Part shown: piece after piece, positions 17,488 through 25,300 of the stretch
Layout of the letters: each line of letters opens with the position of its first letter
How positions within the stretch are numbered: position 1 is the stretch's first letter
Assembly (NCBI GenBank): GCA_026391075.1
Contig: JAPLES010000021.1
Coordinates: 80,865 to 144,864, forward strand
Direction: 5' to 3'
DNA: 64,000 nt
Origin: Bacteroidota bacterium
GTDB lineage: Bacteria; Bacteroidota; Bacteroidia; Chitinophagales; LD1
Position numbers and translations under genes: made by a program
The notes under the pieces: generated by a model
Database searches by the model: none
The model's input: the letters and a program-made list of their open reading frames with translations, nothing else
What the model was told of the DNA's origin: nothing

Positions 17488-18849
17488 GTGGCAAAACCCC
17501 GCAATGTAATTTTAATAGTAGCCGACAGCTTACGCTACGATGCTGTCTACCGCGATGGTGGTCCTGGAGTTCCGTATTTAGAGAACAACGGTATTCAGTT
17601 TTCGAACGCGCGCTCTGCAGCTTGTTGGACTTTGCCGGCTACTACTAGTATGTTCACGGGCATGATGCCGCACGAGCATGGCACTACTTCGCAAAGCCGC
17701 TGGTTTAAAGATGATGTGCCTTCACTGGCTGGTAAACTCAAAACCGCGAACTACAAACCCATCATGGTTACTGCCAATAGCGTAACCACCGATATATTTA
17801 ACGTGAGCAAAGATTTTGATGAGGTGCACAAAACCTGGCAGTTCACACCAACAAAACATCGTTGGCTTTTGCAAACCGTGTTGGCGCTTAACCGCCCGCG
17901 CGTTCGTAAATTAATTCTGAAACCCAAAGACCAGTTCTTCGATAAAGCAAGTGAAGATTTACGTCAGGGAATTATTTATGCGCAAAAAACTTCACACGAT
18001 TCCTTTTTTAAGGCGAAGCAATTGATTGAAGAAAACAACGCGAAAGGTCAGGGTGTTTTCATGTTTATCAATTTAATGGAAACGCATTATCCGTATCACA
18101 TTGCCGATACGTTTACGCTGATGAACAAAACTTTGCTCGGCAAAATTCATGAATGGAAAATTCTGTTTCATTTTCTGTCGCAAAGTTTTTTGAAGAACGA
18201 TAAAGGAGTAGTAAAGCAAGCCGATTTGGATTTGCTGCGCACCAAACAGCAGCTTGCCTGGAAACTGATTCGCGATGATGTAAATAATTTCTGTCGAGAA
18301 ATGCACGAGGACAAAGACAACCTGATTGTTTTTTGCAGCGACCATGGCGATAACTTTGGCGACCAGGGCTGGCAATATCATTTCAGTAATGTAACCGATG
18401 GAGGAAATAAAGTTCCTCTTTTCTGGCTCGACCACGAAAACAAAAAAGCCGAAACAAAAGATTACAACGTAAGCTCTCGTTTCATGCATCATGAAATTTT
18501 GAATAGCTGTGGTTTAGATAACGAAGGCGGCACGCTGCTTCGCGAAGCAGAAAACAATTTACCTGTCTTGCAAAGCTTTTGGTATAACAACGAAGACCAG
18601 ACTATGCAGAAGTATAAATACAATCAGGTAGCGTTTATAGAAGGCGACAAACGGTTTGTGCAGCGCGCAGGCAACTGGATGTATGCACCCGTTACCAAAA
18701 ACGGAAGCGAACCGACATTCGAATTTGTAGACAAAAACTTCAATCCACTCGAAGAATTGAATTTACCTGCCGATAGAAAGAAGTACTTAGAGCGTTCGCT
18801 CAAAGACTTCGGCACATTTTCCGATAAGATTATGAGTAAAGGGAAATGA
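17488..18849 (+). CDS. Sulfatase / alkaline-phosphatase-superfamily hydrolase
   Basis: 453-residue hydrolase starting at GTG 17488, directly after an in-frame TAA. Asp13 in ILIVADSLRYD and the SDHGDNFGDQGW motif (about 283) are metal ligands. The nucleophile region AACWTLPATTSMFTG has Cys46 but not the CxPSR formylglycine motif, so Cys46 maturation is doubtful and Thr48 may act instead, as in phosphodiesterase or phosphoglycerol transferase relatives. There is no signal peptide, so it is probably cytoplasmic. It is first in a tight cluster, overlapping the next gene by 4 nt. Substrate unknown. Confidence 0.82.
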   Translation: MAKPRNVILIVADSLRYDAVYRDGGPGVPYLENNGIQFSNARSAACWTLPATTSMFTGMMPHEHGTTSQSRWFKDDVPSLAGKLKTANYKPIMVTANSVTTDIFNVSKDFDEVHKTWQFTPTKHRWLLQTVLALNRPRVRKLILKPKDQFFDKASEDLRQGIIYAQKTSHDSFFKAKQLIEENNAKGQGVFMFINLMETHYPYHIADTFTLMNKTLLGKIHEWKILFHFLSQSFLKNDKGVVKQADLDLLRTKQQLAWKLIRDDVNNFCREMHEDKDNLIVFCSDHGDNFGDQGWQYHFSNVTDGGNKVPLFWLDHENKKAETKDYNVSSRFMHHEILNSCGLDNEGGTLLREAENNLPVLQSFWYNNEDQTMQKYKYNQVAFIEGDKRFVQRAGNWMYAPVTKNGSEPTFEFVDKNFNPLEELNLPADRKKYLERSLKDFGTFSDKIMSKGK

Positions 18850-19205
18850 ACATCGAAGTAAGGGACTATTGCATTGCTAAAAAAGGAGTAACTGAAGGTT
18901 TTCCTTTTGGTGAAGGCGTATTGGTGTTCAAGGTAATGGAGAAAATGTTTTTGCTCACGAGTTTGAACGAAACTCCTTTTCGTTGCAACTTAAAAATGAA
19001 CATAGAACTGGTAGAAGAGTATCTTGAAAAGTACTTCGACATACAGCCAGGTAACCACATGAACAAAAAGATGTGGAATAGTGTTTACTTTGACACCGGA
19101 AATATTCCCCGCAAAGAACTGCTTTGGATGATTGACCACAGTTACGATGAAGTAGTAAGCGGGTTGACTAAAAAAATTCAACAGGAACTAAAACAGATAA
19201 TATGA
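18846..19205 (+). CDS. MmcQ/YjbR family protein
   Basis: 119-residue small protein of the YjbR fold (double-wing, proposed DNA-binding): VRDYCIAKKGVTEGFPFGE, VFKVMEKMFLL and HMNKKMWNSVYFD...WMIDHSYDEVV are the recognisable family stretches. It begins in a 4-nt overlap with the sulfatase-fold gene and ends in a 4-nt overlap with the next gene, so all three are translationally coupled. Biological role unknown across the family. Confidence 0.88.
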   Translation: MNIEVRDYCIAKKGVTEGFPFGEGVLVFKVMEKMFLLTSLNETPFRCNLKMNIELVEEYLEKYFDIQPGNHMNKKMWNSVYFDTGNIPRKELLWMIDHSYDEVVSGLTKKIQQELKQII

Positions 19206-19561
19206 TTGACTTAATTCTTGTCGCGCTTTTTTGCTACCAAATAAACCGCATGGCGCATGAGCGCGGTTTGGCTTCTATGCCTTTTGTTTTAAACTATCTA
19301 GCTATTTTCTTCTTAGCCATGATTGCTTTTGTATCGCTTCTAATTTCATACATGGGCAAAAATGTTTTGCAAACTCCTGAAGGCATTAAAGCCGCTATGA
19401 TGTTTGAACCGTTTGCCATTATGTTCGAAATATTCCTGTTCATTTATTTCCGCAAAAAAATACAGCGCGCAAAAGTTTTCAATGGCAACGAAGATGATTT
19501 TACTCCTCCGCCATCATCTCCAAATAACAAACCGAAAAAAGACCTCTCCTACTTCAGATAG
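19202..19561 (+). CDS. Small integral membrane protein
   Basis: 119 residues. A short N-terminal hydrophobic stretch (MIDLILVALFCYQINRMA) is followed by two clear transmembrane helices (about 27-51 and 69-88). The tail is basic then acidic/proline-rich (GNEDDFTPPPSSPNNK) and probably cytoplasmic. Family not recognised. It is co-translated with the MmcQ/YjbR gene and 3 bp upstream of the TPR gene. Confidence 0.7.
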   Translation: MIDLILVALFCYQINRMAHERGLASMPFVLNYLAIFFLAMIAFVSLLISYMGKNVLQTPEGIKAAMMFEPFAIMFEIFLFIYFRKKIQRAKVFNGNEDDFTPPPSSPNNKPKKDLSYFR

Positions 19562-19564
19562 TCC

Positions 19565-20401
19565 ATGAACAGAAATCAAATCATTGTTATTGCCGCCTGC
19601 GTTACGCTGGGTGTAGGTATTTATCTCTTTGCCGATACAAAAAAACCGAAGGATGAAAAAGTAGCGGATAGCGGGCACACCACCATGCCTCAACAGCAGG
19701 AACAAAAACCTGAATCGCTCAATATTGAAGAATACATTATCGATGTAAATTCGAAGGTTACCGACAAAGCGACTAAGGACAAAATAGCCCAACTTCAGCA
19801 ATCAAAATCATACAAGGATTTAATTCAGGAATATAAGAAGGCAGATAAACCATTGGCTATGGCTTATTACGCTGTGAAAATGGCAGAAGCTGAAAACAAA
19901 GCTGAGTCGTTTGTAGCGGCAGGAGATTTCAACTCTATGCTTATGCAAACCGCTCCCGATGAAAAGGCGAAGAGCTTTTTGAGTGGCAATGCACTTTCCT
20001 GCTATCAAAAGGCGGTTGATTTAGATTCTTCGAATACCGAAAACAAAATCCGTTTAGCGGGTGCTTACATGGAAAGTGGCGGTCCGCCAATGCAGGGGGT
20101 GGCAATTCTTCTAGACATTGTTCGAAAGGATTCTGCCAATATAGATGCGCTCTTAATGCTCGGCCGATTCGGAATAATTTCCGGGCAATATGAGAAAGCC
20201 ATTGCGCGCTTAGAAAAAATTTTATATTTGCGCCCTCAAAATTCGGACGCGCTTTTATTACTTGCAGAAGCATATAATGCACAAGGGAATAAAACAAAGG
20301 CAATAGAATTGCTGGAACGTTGTAAAAAAACGCTCAGCAACCCGGAGGCGAAAAAGGAAATTGAGAATTATATAAAGAGTATAAGAAAGCCGAATGGCTG
20401 A
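19565..20401 (+). CDS. Membrane-anchored TPR protein
   Basis: 278 residues: an N-terminal anchor (IIVIAACVTLGVGIYLFA), a Glu/Lys-rich linker, then TPR-like helix pairs from about 110 to the end (AKSFLSGNALSCYQKAVDLD; LLMLGRFGIISGQYEKAIAR; SDALLLLAEAYNAQGNKTKA). It probably scaffolds protein contacts on the periplasmic face. The arrangement TPR gene, small basic ribosomal-type gene, RNase G seems to be a recurring one in Bacteroidota as far as I recall, which supports this being the native locus. Confidence 0.8.
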   Translation: MNRNQIIVIAACVTLGVGIYLFADTKKPKDEKVADSGHTTMPQQQEQKPESLNIEEYIIDVNSKVTDKATKDKIAQLQQSKSYKDLIQEYKKADKPLAMAYYAVKMAEAENKAESFVAAGDFNSMLMQTAPDEKAKSFLSGNALSCYQKAVDLDSSNTENKIRLAGAYMESGGPPMQGVAILLDIVRKDSANIDALLMLGRFGIISGQYEKAIARLEKILYLRPQNSDALLLLAEAYNAQGNKTKAIELLERCKKTLSNPEAKKEIENYIKSIRKPNG

Positions 20402-20429
20402 TATTTAAGAAACAACAAAAACAAGAGAC

Positions 20430-20519
20430 ATGCCTTGCGGAAAAAAAAGAAAACGTCATAAGATTGCTACTCACAAACGCAAAAAGAGACTTAGAAAAAA
20501 TCGTCATAAGAAGAAATAA
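20430..20519 (+). CDS. 29-residue basic protein, AURKAIP1/COX24 (mS38/bS22)-like
   Basis: MPCGKKRKRHKIATHKRKKR then LRKNRHKKK: 29 residues, 19 of them Lys, Arg or His. ATG 20430, TAA 20517-20519. It resembles the short basic proteins annotated in Bacteroidota as AURKAIP1/COX24-domain proteins, related to mitochondrial mS38 and mycobacterial bS22, which sit in the small ribosomal subunit. Its position between a TPR gene and RNase G fits. The assignment is from memory of the family; the coding call itself is strong because every codon is clean and it sits between genes on the same strand. Confidence 0.75.
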   Translation: MPCGKKRKRHKIATHKRKKRLRKNRHKKK

Positions 20520-20530
20520 TTCTTCGCGTT

Positions 20531-20562
20531 GAAGAGCGGGTGCTTTCACTCACCCGCTCTTC
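20531..20562 (+). terminator. Hairpin after the small basic gene
   Basis: GAAGAGCGGGTG, 8-nt loop, CACCCGCTCTTC: a 12-bp perfect stem. The T tract is poor (ATTTAACG), so it may attenuate rather than stop transcription into rng. Confidence 0.6.
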
Positions 20563-20650
20563 ATTTAACGCCTTGCCCTTCGCTTTCCTTTACCGGCTAC
20601 TCTGCAATTATTAACCCCCCGAAAAAAAGTCGGGGTAAAAACATTTTATT

Positions 20651-22201
20651 TTGAACAAAGAACTAATCATTAACTCAAGTGCTGAGGGCATTGATATTGC
20701 CCTGCTTGAAGACAAATACCTTACGGAACTTCATCAAGACAGGCACACCAACCAATTTACAGTAGGCGATATTTATCTCGGAAAAATTAAAAAAGTAATG
20801 CCCGGTTTGAATGCGGCATTTATTGAAGTAGGACACGAAAAGGATGCGTTTCTACATTACACCGACCTTAGCCCCGATATTCGTTCGGTAATGAAATTTA
20901 CAGGACAATGCGTGGCAGGAAATGTAAGCCCTGAGCAAATGCTCAACAATTTCGAAATGCAAAAAGAGATTGTAAAAACCGGAAACGTAAAAGAAGTGCT
21001 GCAAAACAAAAATCATTTGTTGGTGCAGATTTTAAAAGAACCGATTTCTACTAAAGGTCCTCGCCTTACCTGCGAAATTTCATTAGCAGGAAGATTTTTA
21101 GTGCTTACGCCTTTCAATGATTCTGTAGGCGTTTCTAAAAAAATTGATTCTGCAGAAGAAAGAAAACGGTTGAAGGTTTTGGTAGAAAGTTTGAAGCCCA
21201 AAAACTTTGGAGTGATTGTAAGAACCGTGGCTGCGGGTAAAAATGCCGCAGAACTTCATCAGGATTTGCTTACCCTGCAAAACAAATGGCAGGAGATGAT
21301 GCGCAATTTAAAAGGCGCGGTTCCTGTAAAAAAGGTTTTGAGCGAAATGAATAAAACCACGGGCATTCTTCGCGATTTGCTTTCGCCTGAGTTCAACAAA
21401 ATTGTAACCAATGATGTAAAGCTGGCGAAGGAGATTGAAGACTACATTACGCGCAACGCGCCTGAGAAAAAAGATATAGTGCAGCGGTATACAGGCAGCG
21501 TTCCCATTTACGACCACTACGGTATTACCAAACAAATAAAAGCATCGTTTGGAAAAACGGTGAATATGCCAAACGGCAGTTACATTATTATAGAGAAGAC
21601 AGAGGCTTGTCATGTTATTGATGTAAACAGCGGTCACCGTTCTACTATGGATGGCAACCAGGAAGGCAATGCACTGAAAGTAAATATGGAAGCGGCAGAA
21701 GAAATAGGCAGACAACTGCGCCTGCGCGACCTGGGTGGAATTATTGTGATTGATTTTATTGACATGAAAAGTCAGGAGAACAAAAAGATTTTGCAGGATA
21801 AAATGAAACAGATAATGGATAGCGACAGAGCTACGCACACCATCCTTCCGCTTTCAAAATTTAATTTAATGCAGATTACGCGCGAGCGTGTGCGCCCCGA
21901 AATAAATATTGCCACGGCAGAAAGTTGCCCTACCTGTGGCGGCTCGGGTGAAATAACTTCTTCGCTGTTGTTGTTAGATGAAATTGAAACTGATTTAACT
22001 CATCTGCTCACCACACATACCAAGCTCACACTTTATTGCCACCCTATTGTAGGTGCTTATCTGCGCAAAGGGTTTCCATCGCTGCGCATGAAGTGGTTGA
22101 TAAAACACAAGAAATGGATTGCCATCAATGCCAATGAAAACCTGGGCATTACCGACTACAAATTTTTTGATGATAACGATGAAGAAATAAAGCTGGATTA
22201 A
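20651..22201 (+). CDS. rng: Ribonuclease G (Rne/Rng family)
   Basis: 516-residue endoribonuclease for rRNA and mRNA processing. It starts at TTG 20651 (MNKELIINSSAEGIDIALLE), as no ATG fits the family N-terminus. An S1 RNA-binding domain lies at about 35-120 (VGDIYLGKIKKVMPGLNAAF). The catalytic domain has acidic stretches CHVIDVNSGHRS (about 322) and GIIVIDFIDMKSQENK (about 365-380). The zinc-link SCPTCGGSGE is at about 425. It lacks the long C-terminal scaffold of RNase E. Followed by a strong terminator. Confidence 0.94.
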   Translation: MNKELIINSSAEGIDIALLEDKYLTELHQDRHTNQFTVGDIYLGKIKKVMPGLNAAFIEVGHEKDAFLHYTDLSPDIRSVMKFTGQCVAGNVSPEQMLNNFEMQKEIVKTGNVKEVLQNKNHLLVQILKEPISTKGPRLTCEISLAGRFLVLTPFNDSVGVSKKIDSAEERKRLKVLVESLKPKNFGVIVRTVAAGKNAAELHQDLLTLQNKWQEMMRNLKGAVPVKKVLSEMNKTTGILRDLLSPEFNKIVTNDVKLAKEIEDYITRNAPEKKDIVQRYTGSVPIYDHYGITKQIKASFGKTVNMPNGSYIIIEKTEACHVIDVNSGHRSTMDGNQEGNALKVNMEAAEEIGRQLRLRDLGGIIVIDFIDMKSQENKKILQDKMKQIMDSDRATHTILPLSKFNLMQITRERVRPEINIATAESCPTCGGSGEITSSLLLLDEIETDLTHLLTTHTKLTLYCHPIVGAYLRKGFPSLRMKWLIKHKKWIAINANENLGITDYKFFDDNDEEIKLD

Positions 22202-22322
22202 GTTATTTCGGAAACCATAAGAGTTGACTTGCGATTTTTTTGAACCTAAATTTCTAAATTCAGTTTCATTTTGGTATACGCAAAAGTGATTCAGCCAATT
22301 TTAGCCTGTGGGACGCTAATAA

Positions 22323-22355
22323 AAAAGCCTCTTGCTAAAATTGCAAGAGGCTTTT
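22323..22355. terminator. Bidirectional terminator between rng and the PKD gene
   Basis: AAAAGCCTCTTGC, loop TAAAATT, GCAAGAGGCTTTT: a 13-bp perfect stem flanked by A and T runs. It serves rng on the plus strand and the 1,897-residue gene on the minus strand. Confidence 0.85.
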
Positions 22356-22378
22356 ATTTTGAAATCTTCAGCTACATT

Positions 22379-25300
22379 TTATTTCACTACCATTCTTCGC
22401 AAGCCCACACCTCGTTCGGTTTTGAGCTGTACGAAATAAATGCCGGTAGCAAATGAATGGTTGGCGATGTAGAAGTATTGTTCGCCTGTATGCGTTTCGT
22501 AAGTTCTTCTATCTACCACCTCACCAATGGTGTTGGTTACTTTTAGTTCTACCGTTTCACCAACAGCAGAATTAATTTTTAGGGAGAACGCGCCTTCATT
22601 TGGATTTGGATAAATGTTCCAACTGCTCTCCGTTAATTCAGCAATGCCGTTGTAAGTCATATCCACGCAAGCAGTATCGCTGCAATAAGCGTTACGATAA
22701 ACTACCACACAATACAAACCGCTGGCAGTTGCATTATAGAACTGATTGGTTTGACCGGCTAGCAATACAGCTCCAGGGAAACCACCCGAATACCACTGAT
22801 AAGAATAACCTGAAGGGAAAGCAAAAAGGGTGTTTCCATTTTGCGTTATCGAAGCTACTGGCGGAGGCAATACACACATGGTATCTATACAATCTATCGT
22901 TCCGGGTAGATTGTTATTGATAATGCAAATAACCGGGAAACAACCCACCGTGTTGTAGGTAATATAATGAGGACCTGGACCAACCGCAGAACTAGGAATT
23001 CCATTGGTAAACTGCCAGTTGAATGTTAAGCCTGCAGGATTTCCGCCATAGTTAAATGAAGTAGTTTGACCCACACAAATGGAATCTTCAAAATGCATTA
23101 AGCATTGCGGCTGCGAAGGGCGAGCACAATGAAGGTTAATACAAATCATGGTGTCTTTACAATAAACACCTGCGTTGCCCATTACAAAAGTGATGCAAAC
23201 AATTGTATCGCTAGGCGAAGAAGGTGTGTAAGAACCACTAACAATAACCGTGTTGCCGGTCATAATTAAAGGGTTGCTACCAAAGATAGTGGTGTTAGGT
23301 CCGATTTGCATTTGCAAAGTACCACAGCCATTGATGCGCATTTGGAAATTGAAAACATTTCCTAATGGACCTTGAACACACCAACTCGAATCGCCCAAGT
23401 AATTAAAGTAACAGCAATTGGTGTCGGTCGGAATACTATCGCAAGGTGGCAGTGTAACACATTGCGTATCGCTATAACAACAAATTAATTCGTGACCCAT
23501 ACTATCATAAGCCAAAATATGAGAGCGGAAACAAAGTGTGTCGCCCATATTTGCATTGTAAATAGTTGCAGTCAACGGTCCTGAACTTCCGCCACCACTT
23601 GGAATATTTACGAAAATCAAATTAGGTGCATACGCCACATTTAAATGTGGAGGAAGTATTTCTAAGTTGACTTGGGTAACCGCAATTTGCGATTGATTCA
23701 AAACATGGTAATGCAAAATGTATTGACCGGAATCGCACGCTACAGAATCAATAATTAAATCAGCACATAAGCTGTCAGGACAAGCATAAAGTGTAAGATT
23801 CAAATCGCCTGTAGTATCAACACAACCAAAACCGTTGGTGACAATCACCGCATAAATTCCACTGATGGTAGCCAGATAATTTTGGGTGGTTACACCTGTG
23901 CTTAATCCGTTCATGAGCCAGAGGTAAGTATAGCCCACCCCATAAGGTCCACGAATTAAATAAGGTGAACAGGTATCGAAACATCCTTCGTAGAATGTGC
24001 AAATATCTGGTAGCGGATTTACTGTTACGCAAAGCTGCGCGCTGTTCTTACAGCCATTGGTATCCTTCACAGTTAAATTGTAGCAATCATTTTTAGTTAC
24101 GAAAATGGTATCATTGATATCTCCTGTGCTCCACAGCATAGTAACGGTAGAATCTGGATGTGTTCCTATCAACGTAACGGTGTCACCAAAACAAATGGTG
24201 GTTGGTCCAAGTGCCGTAATAGTTGGTGGTACTGGAAGTGGATGAACAATAATGATATAAGGCAACGAAGTATCGGCACAACCAGTTGTGGTATCGGTAA
24301 TAATTACTGAGTAAGTATAAGTGCCCGGTGGTGTGCTTCCAGGATAAACCGCATTTCCGGTTTGTCCGTTTGCATTAGGGTCGTTACTGCTCCAAGCATA
24401 AGTCCAGTTCATATTAAACGGAACAAACAAGGTGGTGTATTCGCCTAAACACAATTCATCTTTTCCGGTGTTTAGAATAATAGCAGGTGGACCGCTGTTG
24501 ACAATAATACGAATGAAAGTAGAATATGGACAACCGCTTCCGTCATTCAGGGTTACGGAATAAATTCCTGTGGTGTTTACTGTAATGGAATCATTCGTCA
24601 AACTATTAAAGCTCCATAAGTAGGTACATGTTCCGCAGGTAGGTGCTACTAACAATACAGGAGTTCCTGCGCAAACTATGGTGTCTGGATACGCCATAAT
24701 ATTTCCGTAATTGACGGGTGCATTAATAGTAATTGCTTTTACTGCTGTATCATAACAGCCGCGGTCGTCATGCACTATTAATGTATCAAGATAAGTGCCA
24801 GGCAAGCCGTATGTATGTTGCGGATTTTGGTTGAGCGAAGTTCCACCATCGCCAAAATGCCAACTCCAATAGGTGATGAATGAACTTGAAAGGTCGGTGT
24901 ATACCACCGGAATATTTACACAACTCGGATTGCTGAAACTAAACGCTGCGTTTGGTCTAGGGCGAATAACAACGGTGTCAATAATCGTATCGAAACAAAT
25001 TCCGTTAGTGATAACAAGCGATACGAAATAAGTTCCACCTATACCGTAGATGTGACAAGGATTTTGTGCCGGTGAATTATTGCCATCACCAAAATCCCAA
25101 TACCAAGAGATAATGTTGTTACCTATTGTGTGCGTGCTCTTATCTTTAAAACAAACAGGGTCGTTGTAACAACCATACGTAAAATCGAAATTGGCTACAA
25201 TAGGAATTTCAATTTGTGCGGTATCGCGCAACAAGCAAGAATCGGTATGCGCAGTATTGTAAACGAATGCCGAAAGTGTAACTACGTAATAACCAGCCTG

